From assembly GCA_023229765.1 (NCBI GenBank), contig JALNYO010000003.1, forward strand, positions 1 to 64,000: a stretch of 64,000 nt of DNA, read 5' to 3'. This document shows positions 24,700 through 33,526 of this stretch, piece after piece (the first letter of the stretch is position 1; each line of letters opens with the position of its first letter). Made by a program: the position numbers and the translations under genes. This DNA is from Syntrophales bacterium. Lineage in GTDB: Bacteria; Desulfobacterota; Syntrophia; Syntrophales; UBA5619. A model generated the notes under the pieces. The model ran no database searches, had not been told where the DNA came from, and saw nothing but the letters and a program-made list of their open reading frames with translations.

Positions 24700-26655
24700 T
24701 TAACCCAGGGCGATCATGCCTATTCTGTAGCAGCGCAGACAACGGGCGGCCTCTTTTATGGCTACATCCGTTGTGTAACCATCCTCCACTTCGGCGAAGT
24801 TCCACTTTCTTTCCAGAGGGTCAAGCATGGGCAGGTGTGACTTGTGCAACCCGCCGATTATACCGATATGTTCCTTTTCATTGTAAACGCCTAACGTGGC
24901 AAAGAGGTTGCGGAAGTTTTCGTTCGAAGAGGGCGCCACCTTATCCCCTTTTAGATAGAGGTCGATCTTTTCCGCGGCCCGCTTGCCGTTGCCGGTTGCC
25001 CTGACTAAAACGTCCGGGCCAGTCACGCAGTCGCCGGCAGAAAAAACGCCCGGCTGCGACGTCTCAAAGATTTCGGGATCAACAACTACGGTGTTTCGCT
25101 TTGTGGCCTTTATGCCATCGGCTTCGTTCAGGAATGACAAATCAAGCTGCTGCCCGATTGCCGGAATGACGATGTCTGCATCAATAACAAACTCAGAACC
25201 CTTTACCGGAACAGGCCTGCGCCTGCCGCTCTGGTCGGGCTCGCCAAGTTCCATCCGAATCAGCTCAACCCCGACAACCTTTCCTTCTTTGGCGATGATT
25301 TTTGTGGGGTTGCAGAGGTAGTGGAATTTTACCTCTTCATCCTCGGCATCCTTGATTTCGACAGGATCAGCCGGCATTTCCGCCTTGGAACGTCGGTAAA
25401 CCAGGTTTACATCCGGTTTTCCGATGCGGAAAGAGGAGCGCACGCAGTCGATTGCCACATTGCCGCCGCCGACAACGACCACCTTCTTGCCCGCCGGATA
25501 GGGATCGCGACCGAGATTGATGTCCAGCAGGTACTTTACGCCCGGGATATAACCGTCGTAATTCTGATCCTCGCCTTCTACCCCCATCGGCATGCTGCCC
25601 TGGGCGCCGACGCCGATGAAGATGGCATCATAATCCTCGCGGAGCTTGGCGAAGGAGATATCCTTGCCAACCTGAACGTTATAGCGGATTTCCACCCCCA
25701 GCTCCTGCACCAGCTCCACCTCACGATGAAGGATATTCCTCGGCAGGCGGTAATCGGGGATTCCCATTGCCGCCATTCCGCCCGGCTCGGGGTGCCGTTC
25801 AAATATCGTTGCCTGATGACCCATCTGGATCAGATAGTTGGCGCAGGAGACGCCGGCGGGACCGGCCCCGATTATTGCAACTTTTTTGCCTGTTTTTGCC
25901 GCGGTGGGGATTTCCTGATGGCGGTTCGTGTCTATTTCGTAATCGGCGACAAACCGCTTCAGATATTTTATTGACAGGGAGTCATCTACATTGGTCCGTC
26001 GGCAGCTTGATTCGCAGGGGCGCACGCAAACCCGCCCCAATGTTCCGGGAAAGCAGATGCTCTTGCGGATGGTGGCAAGCGACTGGGTGAAACGCTGCTC
26101 GCTGATCTCTTCAATATAAGCGGGGATATCAAGCCCGCTCGGACAGACGCTCAGGCAGGGGGCGGTGACAGAATAGCGATAGTTTGCGTCCGGCGATTTC
26201 TTTTTGCCGGCAATTGCCTCGGCAAAGGCCTTGGGAAAATACTGGAGGGCGTGCAGGATGGGAATCAGGCCGGTCTGGCCGATGGAGCACTTGGAACCAT
26301 CCCTGATCGAGGGCGCCAGCTCCTTTATTTTATCGATATACGACTGCGTGCCTTCGCCGGCGGCGATCTTTTTTAACATATCGCTGATGATGCCGGTTCC
26401 TACCCGGCAGGGAAAGCATTTGCCGCAGGATTCACTCTGGACGGCCTGGGCGTACTTGGCGCACATGCCGACAATGTCAACGCCAGCATCGCGAATGACG
26501 ATCCCATCCCAGCCGAGGAAGGCCTTTATCGGCTCTCCTGGGCTGAATTCGTCCAGAAGCTTGGTCTTTGCAGGCGCCTTAGCGTCCGCCGCGACTCCGC
26601 GGTTGTCGATCACTTCGTCCTGCCAGGAACTGAAAATTACGTCTGCCATAGTCAT
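24700..26655 (-). CDS. NuoF iron-sulfur domain fused to GltD/NfnB-like flavoprotein
   Basis: A 651-residue protein in the place of nuoE-nuoF. Residues about 40-150 match only the C-terminal part of NuoF, with ESCGKCFPCRVGTG (C77, C80, C83) and C123 as the N3 cluster ligands. The FMN/NADH-binding domain of NuoF is missing. From residue 160 the chain is a glutamate-synthase small-subunit/NfnB type oxidoreductase: Cys-rich linker (PCLSVCPSGLD, RVCVRPCESSC), FAD site VAIIGAGPAG at 259-268, NAD(P)H site VVVVGGGNVAIDC, and the late GVFSAGDCVTGPD motif. It probably oxidises NAD(P)H through FAD, or exchanges electrons with ferredoxin, and passes them to NuoG. The nucleotide cannot be told from sequence. 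Confidence 0.88.
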   Translation of the reverse strand: MTMADVIFSSWQDEVIDNRGVAADAKAPAKTKLLDEFSPGEPIKAFLGWDGIVIRDAGVDIVGMCAKYAQAVQSESCGKCFPCRVGTGIISDMLKKIAAGEGTQSYIDKIKELAPSIRDGSKCSIGQTGLIPILHALQYFPKAFAEAIAGKKKSPDANYRYSVTAPCLSVCPSGLDIPAYIEEISEQRFTQSLATIRKSICFPGTLGRVCVRPCESSCRRTNVDDSLSIKYLKRFVADYEIDTNRHQEIPTAAKTGKKVAIIGAGPAGVSCANYLIQMGHQATIFERHPEPGGMAAMGIPDYRLPRNILHREVELVQELGVEIRYNVQVGKDISFAKLREDYDAIFIGVGAQGSMPMGVEGEDQNYDGYIPGVKYLLDINLGRDPYPAGKKVVVVGGGNVAIDCVRSSFRIGKPDVNLVYRRSKAEMPADPVEIKDAEDEEVKFHYLCNPTKIIAKEGKVVGVELIRMELGEPDQSGRRRPVPVKGSEFVIDADIVIPAIGQQLDLSFLNEADGIKATKRNTVVVDPEIFETSQPGVFSAGDCVTGPDVLVRATGNGKRAAEKIDLYLKGDKVAPSSNENFRNLFATLGVYNEKEHIGIIGGLHKSHLPMLDPLERKWNFAEVEDGYTTDVAIKEAARCLRCYRIGMIALG

Positions 26656-26704
26656 TGCTCTCTCAAAATACGAAGCTTTACAGTAGCGAACCCGTTTTTA
26701 CGCC

Positions 26705-27880
26705 CTACCGGTCGATCTCACCCAGAACGATGTCAATGCTGCCGATGGCGGCGACAATATCCGCTACCAGAACCCCGTCGATCATCTTCGGCAGGGCGCC
26801 TAGGTTAATAAAGGAAGGCGGTCTTATCCTCACCCGGCAGGGTTTGTTGGAGCCATCGCTGACAACGTAAAAGCCCAGCTCGCCCTTCGATGATTCAATG
26901 GATGCATAAACCTCGCCGGGAGGCGGTTCAAAGCCCTCCTGCATGATCTTGAAGTGTCTGATGAGAGACGCTATATCCGTTTGCACATCCTTCTTGGCGG
27001 GGGGAACGATCTGGGGCGCGTCCACGGCGCCGACAGGGCCGGCGGGAAGTCTCTCGACGGCCTGCTTGACGATCCGGCCTGACTGCCGCATCTCGATGAG
27101 CCTTACCAGATAACGGTCATAGACGTCGCCGTTTTTCCCCAGCGGCACTTCGAAGTCGAAATCCTCGTAACTCGAATAGGGATAGGCCTTTCTGACGTCG
27201 TAGTTGACGCCGGAGGCCCGCAGCACCGGGCCGGTCACCCCGTAGTTGATGCAATCCTCGGCCGACATCGCCGCGACATTCATAGTTCGTCGCTTCCAGA
27301 TCGGGTTTTTGGTCAGCAGGGTTTCGTAATCATCGATCCGTTTCGGCAATTCTTCGATGAACGCCGTCACGCGGGGAAGAAAGTCATCAGGAATGTCGTC
27401 GGCAAGCCCGCCGATGCGGATAAAACTCGGCGTTATGCGCGCGCCAGTTGCCAGTTCCAGGATTTCCAGGACGGTCTCCCGTTCCCGGAATGTATAGAAA
27501 AGCACTGTCATGGCCCCGAGGTCAAGGGCGTGAGTTCCCAGCCACAGCAGATGGGCCGCGATCCGCTGCAGCTCGGCCATCATCACCCTTAAATACTGGG
27601 CTCTTGGGGGAATCTTGATGTCAAGGAGTTTTTCTACTGCGAGGCAATAGGCGAGATTGTTGGAGATGCCGCTGGTGTAGTCCAGCCGGTCCGTGAGCGG
27701 CAGTCCCTGCCGCCAGGTCATCGTTTCGAAGAGCTTCTCGATTCCCCGGTGCAGATACCCGATGTGAGGTTCCGACTTGGCGACGTTTTCACCGTCAAGC
27801 TCCACAAGTACCCTCAGCACGCCGTGGGTTGCAGGATGCTGCGGTCCCATATTAATTGTCATGGTGCGTGATTCAGCCAT
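26705..27880 (-). CDS. nuoD: Complex I subunit NuoD
   Basis: A 391-residue subunit derived from hydrogenase large subunits, forming the quinone site with NuoB and NuoH. It begins with NMGPQHPATHGVLRVLVELD, the loop that carries the quinone-binding histidine, and ends DIVLGEIDR as in other NuoD proteins. Separate NuoC and NuoD chains are used, not the fused NuoCD of enteric bacteria. Confidence 0.95.
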   Translation of the reverse strand: MAESRTMTINMGPQHPATHGVLRVLVELDGENVAKSEPHIGYLHRGIEKLFETMTWRQGLPLTDRLDYTSGISNNLAYCLAVEKLLDIKIPPRAQYLRVMMAELQRIAAHLLWLGTHALDLGAMTVLFYTFRERETVLEILELATGARITPSFIRIGGLADDIPDDFLPRVTAFIEELPKRIDDYETLLTKNPIWKRRTMNVAAMSAEDCINYGVTGPVLRASGVNYDVRKAYPYSSYEDFDFEVPLGKNGDVYDRYLVRLIEMRQSGRIVKQAVERLPAGPVGAVDAPQIVPPAKKDVQTDIASLIRHFKIMQEGFEPPPGEVYASIESSKGELGFYVVSDGSNKPCRVRIRPPSFINLGALPKMIDGVLVADIVAAIGSIDIVLGEIDR

Positions 27881-27908
27881 CGCTTTGATGTCCTCAAAAA
27901 GTCTCTTT

Positions 27909-28400
27909 TTATTCGTCTAAACAAACCTGGAACGGTTGATCGAAATTGGGCCCCTTGACGTCGTAATCCTTCCGTAAAGGGTAGCCGACAAAGTCATCGG
28001 GCAATAAAATATGCTGCGGATTAGGATGATTTTTGAATGTTATTCCGAACATCTCCGCTGTTTCGCGTTCCATCCAGTTTGCCGCTTTCCAGATAGCGCT
28101 GACTGAATCAACTGCAACGCCCGCGGCTACTTTTGTCTTTATCCGGAGTCTGTTATTGAACTTCATGCTGTGCAGCAGGTAGGCAATGGTGAAACGGGGA
28201 CTTTGGCTGGGAAAATCAACTCCGGCCTGGTCGATGAGCATGTCATAGGCAAGCTCGGTATTTTTCCTGAGAAACGTCATGACCTCGAAGAGATTCGGCG
28301 CTTCAACAGTAACGGTTGTTTCCCCCCTGAACTCCTCGATTCCCGCGACTGCCTGCGGGAATTTTTCCTTTAACAGATTACCGGCTGAGCGACTATCCAT
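27909..28400 (-). CDS. nuoC: Complex I subunit NuoC
   Basis: A 163-residue 30-kDa subunit. The hallmark WMERETAEMFGITFKNHPN and the terminal LRKDYDVKGP are present. The ATG at 28400 (MDSRSAGNLLKEKF) is chosen because it overlaps the nuoB stop by eight bases and has a GGGGGA ribosome-binding site; a longer reading from 28448 would run 56 bases into nuoB. Confidence 0.93.
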   Translation of the reverse strand: MDSRSAGNLLKEKFPQAVAGIEEFRGETTVTVEAPNLFEVMTFLRKNTELAYDMLIDQAGVDFPSQSPRFTIAYLLHSMKFNNRLRIKTKVAAGVAVDSVSAIWKAANWMERETAEMFGITFKNHPNPQHILLPDDFVGYPLRKDYDVKGPNFDQPFQVCLDE

Positions 28401-28887
28401 TGTTCCCCCAAGGCAAGCTGACCAGATTTCTCTGTCCGGCTGGTTCAACGGCTATCTTTTTCTGCAGTTCGATTATCGCCTTCAGCAATCCTTCCGGGCG
28501 GGGAGGGCAGCCGGGCACATAAACATCGACGGGGACAATCTGATCGACCCCCTGCACAACGCTGTAGGATTGGAAAATGCCGCCGCTGCAGGCGCACGCG
28601 CCGTAGGCTATGACCCACTTGGGCTCCGGCATCTGTTCGTAAATGCGTCTCAAGATCGGCGCCATCTTTTTGGTTAGCGTTCCGGCGACGATCATCAGAT
28701 CCGTCTGGCGGGGGGAGGGGCGAAAAACCTCGGCGCCGAAGCGGGCGATGTCATAAGTGGCGGAACTGGCAACCATCATTTCGAGGGCGCAGCAGGCGAG
28801 CCCGAACGTAACCGGCCAGATTGAATTTTTCCTTGCCCAGTTGATAACTTCTTGCAAGGTGGCGGGCACGGCAACTTCTACTCCCAT
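28393..28887 (-). CDS. nuoB: Complex I subunit NuoB, cluster N2
   Basis: A 164-residue subunit holding the terminal [4Fe-4S] cluster N2. Ligands are the adjacent cysteines in FGLACCALEMM, the cysteine in YGACACSGG and the one in PGCPPRPE. The ATG at 28887 (MGVEVAVPATLQEV) overlaps the nuoA stop by ten bases and has AAGGGG upstream; seven extra residues from an upstream start are unlikely. Confidence 0.95.
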   Translation of the reverse strand: MGVEVAVPATLQEVINWARKNSIWPVTFGLACCALEMMVASSATYDIARFGAEVFRPSPRQTDLMIVAGTLTKKMAPILRRIYEQMPEPKWVIAYGACACSGGIFQSYSVVQGVDQIVPVDVYVPGCPPRPEGLLKAIIELQKKIAVEPAGQRNLVSLPWGNNG

Positions 28888-29231
28888 TCCAAGGCCCCTT
28901 TCTTCCATACATACAGATAACCGACGAGGAGGATGATTACAAAAAACAGCATCTCCAGAAACCCGAACAGCTTGAGACTCCCTGTAACCAAGGCCCAGGG
29001 ATAAAGAAACATAATCTCGATATCAAAGATCAAAAACAGCATTGCGGTCAGGTAATAACGGATATTCATCTTCATGCGGGTCGGCCCGATTGTCCGCATC
29101 CCGCATTCATATGTGTCAAGTTTTGTTTTTTGAGAGATTTTATTTCCAAGGATGGAGGAAGCGCCTACAATGAGACATGCTATCAGGAGTGCAAAAACGA
29201 TAATTATCAGAATCGGAATATAATTGACCAT
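28878..29231 (-). CDS. nuoA: Complex I subunit NuoA
   Basis: A 117-residue three-helix membrane subunit, first gene of the nuo operon. The loop KLDTYECGMRTIGPTRMKM carries the conserved cysteine of the quinone-access loop, followed by RYYLTAMLFLIFDIEIMFLYPWA with its membrane acidic residues. AAGGGG lies nine bases before the ATG. The operon promoter should lie in 29232-29400 on the minus strand; no convincing box pair was found. Confidence 0.95.
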   Translation of the reverse strand: MVNYIPILIIIVFALLIACLIVGASSILGNKISQKTKLDTYECGMRTIGPTRMKMNIRYYLTAMLFLIFDIEIMFLYPWALVTGSLKLFGFLEMLFFVIILLVGYLYVWKKGALEWE

Positions 29232-29418
29232 GCTTTAGAACCCCTTTTGTAAAAGTTCAGCGCATGAAATATAGAACCGGCGCCGGACGGGTTTTCATCG
29301 CATATCTCAGGTCGCGGATGACAGAAAGGCGATTGCTTGAGACCATCGCTTTTTTCCAATCATCAGGAGCGGCTGCTCCCACCCGAAAGCGGTGCCTTGC
29401 TACACCGAAGGTTATCGT

Positions 29419-29458
29419 CTTGTCAAGCAAAAATTTAATCAGTTTTTCAGCTTGACAA
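29419..29458 (+). promoter_or_regulatory. Inverted repeat in nuoA-tolC divergent region
   Basis: A perfect 9-bp inverted repeat TTGTCAAGC / GCTTGACAA, extended inward by AAAAA / TTTTT, with a TTGACA at 29452-29457 inside the right arm. It may be an operator over a promoter for the outer-membrane protein gene, or a hairpin in the leader. Confidence 0.5.
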
Positions 29459-29526
29459 AAAAATGTTTTGAACGCATGAAAAACCTATGCTTTATATGCA
29501 ATCACGTTTTTGAGGGGAACAGAAAG

Positions 29527-30909
29527 ATGCGGAGCTGCTGTTTTTGGGGGAGAACCATTATTTATATCGTGTTTGTCGCATTGACGAGCGGTATTGCTGA
29601 CGCGGCGGATGCCGGATTCATGACGCTTCCCGAAAGCGTTGATATCGCGATAAAGCAAAGCCTGCGAGTCAACTCGGCCAAAGAAGGGGTGTTAGGGGCC
29701 GAGGCTGTGCAGAGGGAGGCTTTTACCGGGTTTCTTCCGAAGTTCAGCACTTCTTACAGCTATACAAGGTTAAACGAAGAGCCAAGTTTTCTTTTCCCGG
29801 GCCTTTCCTTCACCCTGCCCGGCGTGCCGCCTGTCCCGGTAAATATGCCTGCCCAGAGACTCGCCACCGGCACGAAAAACAATTACAACTGGAACGTTGA
29901 GGTCAGGCAGCCTCTTTACGCGGGGGGAGGGATTGCGGCCGGTTACGAGGCGAGTCAGGCCGGCGCTGAAATAGCCCGCCTGACCGAGCAGCAGACGATT
30001 CTGGATGTTGTTTACGAGGTAAGGATCGCTTACTTCAACATCCTGAAGGCGCAGCGGGTTATGGAGGTTGCGATCCAGGCGCTTAAAAGGTTGACCGCCC
30101 ATCGTGACGCCGCCGGCGCTTTTTATGAAACCGGAATTATTCCCCGCAACGATCTGCTGCGGGCGGAGGTTGAACTGGCGGCGGGCAGACAATCCCTGCT
30201 GCGGGCTGAAAACGGCGTGGAGCTGGCGAAGGCAAGATTCAACACCTTGCTCAGGAGGGATATCAACTCCTCGGCAACTATCGAGGACAGCTTGACAGAA
30301 TTCGTTGCCGTTGAACCCCTTGATGCCTGCATAGCCGCTGCCTTGACGCGCCGTCCGGAGATACAAGCTTATCAACTCAGATGGAATCAGGCGAAAATTC
30401 TGGTAAAACAGGCCAAAAGCGAATACTACCCGAATCTATCTCTTTTGGGAAATTACGCACGGTACGGGGACACGCCGGGTGTAGCCGGGAGCGACTACCG
30501 CGATCAGGAAAACTGGTACGTCATGGCGGTTGCGAACTGGAATTTCTGGGAGTGGGGAAAAACTAAAGACCGCATTGACGCCGGGAAAAGTCGTGAAAAT
30601 CAGGCTGCCGATCTGCTTGCCGGTCTGCGGGAGCAGATAGCCCTGGAGGTAAAAAGCAGTTATCTTTTGTTCGGCGAGGCGCAAAAACAGTTGCCGGTGG
30701 CAAAAAAAGCGATCGAGCAGGCGGAAGAAAACTTTCGGATCAACACGGAAAGGTACAGCGAGCAGGTAGGAACCGCCACGGATGTGATAGACGCCCAAAC
30801 CATTCTGACTGCGGCCATGTCTGATTATCAGAACTATCTCGGCGATCTTAACATGGCGAAGGCGCGGCTGGACCGTGCAATGGGCGCCGCCGTCAGAGCT
30901 GGTCGGTAA
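29527..30909 (+). CDS. TolC-family outer-membrane efflux protein
   Basis: A 460-residue protein with an N-terminal signal peptide (MRSCCFWGRTIIYIVFVALT, cleavage near ADAADAG). Two outer-membrane efflux repeats follow; VYEVRIAYFNILKAQR and the C-terminal VATDVIDAQ-type GTATDVIDAQTILTAAMSDY are typical of the coiled-coil tunnel helices. It would form the trimeric outer-membrane channel of a tripartite pump or type I secretion system. The ATG at 29527 has GAGGGG nine bases upstream; a longer reading from 29392 lacks a signal peptide. No inner-membrane pump or adaptor lies next to it. Confidence 0.88.
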   Translation: MRSCCFWGRTIIYIVFVALTSGIADAADAGFMTLPESVDIAIKQSLRVNSAKEGVLGAEAVQREAFTGFLPKFSTSYSYTRLNEEPSFLFPGLSFTLPGVPPVPVNMPAQRLATGTKNNYNWNVEVRQPLYAGGGIAAGYEASQAGAEIARLTEQQTILDVVYEVRIAYFNILKAQRVMEVAIQALKRLTAHRDAAGAFYETGIIPRNDLLRAEVELAAGRQSLLRAENGVELAKARFNTLLRRDINSSATIEDSLTEFVAVEPLDACIAAALTRRPEIQAYQLRWNQAKILVKQAKSEYYPNLSLLGNYARYGDTPGVAGSDYRDQENWYVMAVANWNFWEWGKTKDRIDAGKSRENQAADLLAGLREQIALEVKSSYLLFGEAQKQLPVAKKAIEQAEENFRINTERYSEQVGTATDVIDAQTILTAAMSDYQNYLGDLNMAKARLDRAMGAAVRAGR

Positions 30910-30945
30910 CGGAAAAATTTGCAGGAAAAGAGCAAAGGGGAAAAA

Positions 30946-32502
30946 ATGACCGGAGAACAGAAGAGCGGCGGCTGGTCGGAGAAGGACCGGGGGGCAATTG
31001 CCTCTGCCGGGCTGACCATTGAAGCGGTCGAAAGGCAGCTCGAAATCTTTCGCGAAGGGGTCTCCCCGGTGCGTTTGCTCAGGCCCTGCACCATTGGAGA
31101 CGGGGTCGCCGCCCTTGCCGATGAAGGGCGTCCCCTGCTAATGGAGGTCTGCGAAGCGGCCCGGCAAGACGGCCGCCTGATGAAGTTTGTGCCTGCCTCC
31201 GGGGCGGCAAGCCGGATGTTTCATGAGTGGCACACCGCATTGGCTAATGGGGGATTTGCGGAGCGGGAGGAAGAGGAAAACTTTCGTCTCTCTCTCAATA
31301 GTTACGCGTTTTATTCAGATCTGGAAAAAGTTTTTGCCGATAGAGGCATGTCCCTTGCGCAAATGATTGCAAGCGGCCGGTATGCGGAGATACTTGACTG
31401 CATCCTGACTGGCAAGGGGTTGAATTGGGGGAGCCTTCCCAAGGCCCTCCTTAAATTTCACCATTACCCCGATTGCGCAAGAACCGCCATCGAGGAGCAC
31501 TTAGTCGAGGCGGCTCTGTATGTGCGGGATGAGAACAGGATCGCCCGCATCCATTTCACCGTCTCCGGCGACCATGAAAAGATGGTGCGGGAAAGACTTC
31601 TGCAGGTCATCCGGGATTACGAGGTTCGCTTTGACACGGTGTTTGATTTTGATATTTCCATACAGAATTCTGCCACCAACACGATTGCCGTCGATCTCGC
31701 CGGGCGCCCTTTTCGGGATGAAAAAGGGGAGCTTCTCTTCCGGCCGTCGGGGCACGGGGCGCTGCTGACGAATCTCGACAGCCTGGATGCGGATATCGTC
31801 TTCATAAAAAACATCGATAATGTCGTAGTTGACCGCTATAAGGAAGAGACGGTTCTCTGGAAAAAATTGCTGGCCGGTTACTTGCTTACTGTGCAGACGG
31901 AGTTGTTCCACCATTTGCTGGTTCTCGAAAATCCCAATCCTGCCGGGAAAGAAATTCCCGGGATCGCGGAATTCTGCCGGGAAACGTTGAATATTCCCCT
32001 GCCGTCTGTTTTCGGGAGTCTGACGGAGGGCGAAAAACGCCATTTCCTGTTCGATAAATTAAACCGGCCGCTGCGTGTCTGCGGGATGGTAAAAAACGAG
32101 GGCGAACCGGGCGGCGGCCCTTTTTGGGTGGAAAGCCGGGGAGGGACCTGCGTTCCTTCTTTGCAGATTGTGGAAGAGGTGCAGATAGACAGGGATGATC
32201 ATGAACAGATGGCTGTCTGGTCTTCCTCAACCCACTTTAATCCGGTGGACCTCGTCTGCGGACTGCGTGATTACCGGGGGCGCAAATTCAGACTGGCCGA
32301 TTTTGTCGATCAGGAAACATCCATTATCTCCAGAAAAGCGGAGAAGGGGAGGGACATCCTTGCGTTGGAACGGCCGGGACTCTGGAATGGTTCCATGGCC
32401 TTCTGGAATACAATTTTTATCGAGGTTCCGCCAGCCACCTTCGCCCCGATTAAAAACGTCAAGGACCTGCTCCGCGCCGCCCATCAGCCGTCTGCTGGAT
32501 AA
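30946..32502 (+). CDS. DUF4301-like protein of unknown function
   Basis: A 518-residue, apparently soluble protein. FVPASGAASRMFHEWH near residue 85 resembles the glycine-rich loop of nucleotidyltransferase-like folds (compare SGAASRM), and FRPSGHGALLTNLDSLDADIVFIKNIDNVV resembles the sugar/metal-binding part of such enzymes. Together these fit the DUF4301 family as I remember it; the family has no assigned reaction. The ATG at 30946 has AAAGGGG five bases upstream. It follows the TolC-like gene after 36 bases and may be cotranscribed with it. The next gene is convergent. Confidence 0.7.
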   Translation: MTGEQKSGGWSEKDRGAIASAGLTIEAVERQLEIFREGVSPVRLLRPCTIGDGVAALADEGRPLLMEVCEAARQDGRLMKFVPASGAASRMFHEWHTALANGGFAEREEEENFRLSLNSYAFYSDLEKVFADRGMSLAQMIASGRYAEILDCILTGKGLNWGSLPKALLKFHHYPDCARTAIEEHLVEAALYVRDENRIARIHFTVSGDHEKMVRERLLQVIRDYEVRFDTVFDFDISIQNSATNTIAVDLAGRPFRDEKGELLFRPSGHGALLTNLDSLDADIVFIKNIDNVVVDRYKEETVLWKKLLAGYLLTVQTELFHHLLVLENPNPAGKEIPGIAEFCRETLNIPLPSVFGSLTEGEKRHFLFDKLNRPLRVCGMVKNEGEPGGGPFWVESRGGTCVPSLQIVEEVQIDRDDHEQMAVWSSSTHFNPVDLVCGLRDYRGRKFRLADFVDQETSIISRKAEKGRDILALERPGLWNGSMAFWNTIFIEVPPATFAPIKNVKDLLRAAHQPSAG

Positions 32503-32512
32503 TTGCAGAAAA

Positions 32513-33508
32513 TCAGATCATCATCGCTTCCGAGGCCTCCGGCGTCAGGGCGATTGACGTGAACGACGATGAAATTCCGTTTTGCAGGCAGGTGACGGAA
32601 ATCTCCTGCTTGCGGGGCGCATCGCTGTATCGGAGGCAAATCCGACCGGCGAGGGCGCGTGTTTCTGCGTCGCCTCCGGAGGGCACCAGGACGGTTGGCC
32701 CCGGAAAGTCATTTACGCGGATGAGCGCGTCTTCCTGTTCCGCCATACTCTCGATCAGATCGTTTTCGCTTGAATTTCTGCCAACGATGGCCTTTATTTT
32801 GTCGCGCAGCCGCAGGTGCCTGCCCGTTTTCAGCAGTTCTATGTCCCGGATGCGGTATTCGGGAGCATGCGCGAAAAGGTCGCGCAGCCGCTTAGAGAAT
32901 ATCGGGTCTGTCAGCAGGCAGCCCCCGGCCGGCGACGGCCAGGAGGTGATGCCGAAACTGTCGGCCAGCTCGATCTGCCGTTTGCGGCCTCTTCCCTGGA
33001 AATCAAAAAGACGGTTGCGATCCACCTTGCCGGTAAGTTCCGGCTCCGTTTCCGGAAGGAGTTTTGCAGACAGAGGGCGAAGCAGGCGGTCGGAAAGACC
33101 GGCGTTTTTGGCTATCATGATGAGGGTTTGTTTGCCCTGGGACATGGGTCTTTGCCCCACGACCTCCCCGGTGAACAGAAAGTTCGCCCCGGTCTCTTCC
33201 ATTAACTGTCCGGCGATTTTCAACATAAGTATCTTGCAGTCGATGCAGGGGTTCATATTTTTACCGTAGCCGTGACGCGGCGCCTTGAGCATGTCAAGAT
33301 GCGCTTGCGTTATGTTCATAACCACGTGAGGAATGCCGAGTTGAAGAGCGGTTGCCTTTGCCCGGGCAGCGCTGAAAAAAGGGGTTTCGAAGGTCAGTCC
33401 GGAGACCTCTATTTCCTGGTCGGCGATGATCCTGCTGGCAAGGATGCTGTCTAACCCCCCGGAGAAAAGTAAAATTGCCTTTGTGCTCAAGCTGTCAGTT
33501 CCTTTCAT
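32513..33508 (-). CDS. PP-loop ATPase, TrmU/ThiI-like sulfurtransferase family
   Basis: A 331-residue protein with the PP-loop motif FSGGLDS at residues 15-21 for ATP pyrophosphate hydrolysis, and NPCIDCKILML near 85 with a CXXC pair. TGEVVGQRPMSQGK and PSPAGGCLLTDP are further conserved blocks that recall tRNA thiolation enzymes (MnmA/TrmU, ThiI). It is therefore likely to modify tRNA or a related sulfur acceptor; the exact target is not clear. The ATG at 33508 has no good ribosome-binding site, whereas a TTG six codons inside (at SLSTK) has AAAGGA nine bases upstream, so that may be the true start. Overlaps no neighbour. Confidence 0.75.
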   Translation of the reverse strand: MKGTDSLSTKAILLFSGGLDSILASRIIADQEIEVSGLTFETPFFSAARAKATALQLGIPHVVMNITQAHLDMLKAPRHGYGKNMNPCIDCKILMLKIAGQLMEETGANFLFTGEVVGQRPMSQGKQTLIMIAKNAGLSDRLLRPLSAKLLPETEPELTGKVDRNRLFDFQGRGRKRQIELADSFGITSWPSPAGGCLLTDPIFSKRLRDLFAHAPEYRIRDIELLKTGRHLRLRDKIKAIVGRNSSENDLIESMAEQEDALIRVNDFPGPTVLVPSGGDAETRALAGRICLRYSDAPRKQEISVTCLQNGISSSFTSIALTPEASEAMMI

Positions 33509-33526
33509 GAAGATTAAATTTCGTTT

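Noticed and set aside
29392..29526. Longer N-terminus for the TolC-like protein
   Set aside because: The added residues are not signal-like, lack a ribosome-binding site, and overlap the inverted repeat; the ATG at 29527 has both a signal peptide and GAGGGG.
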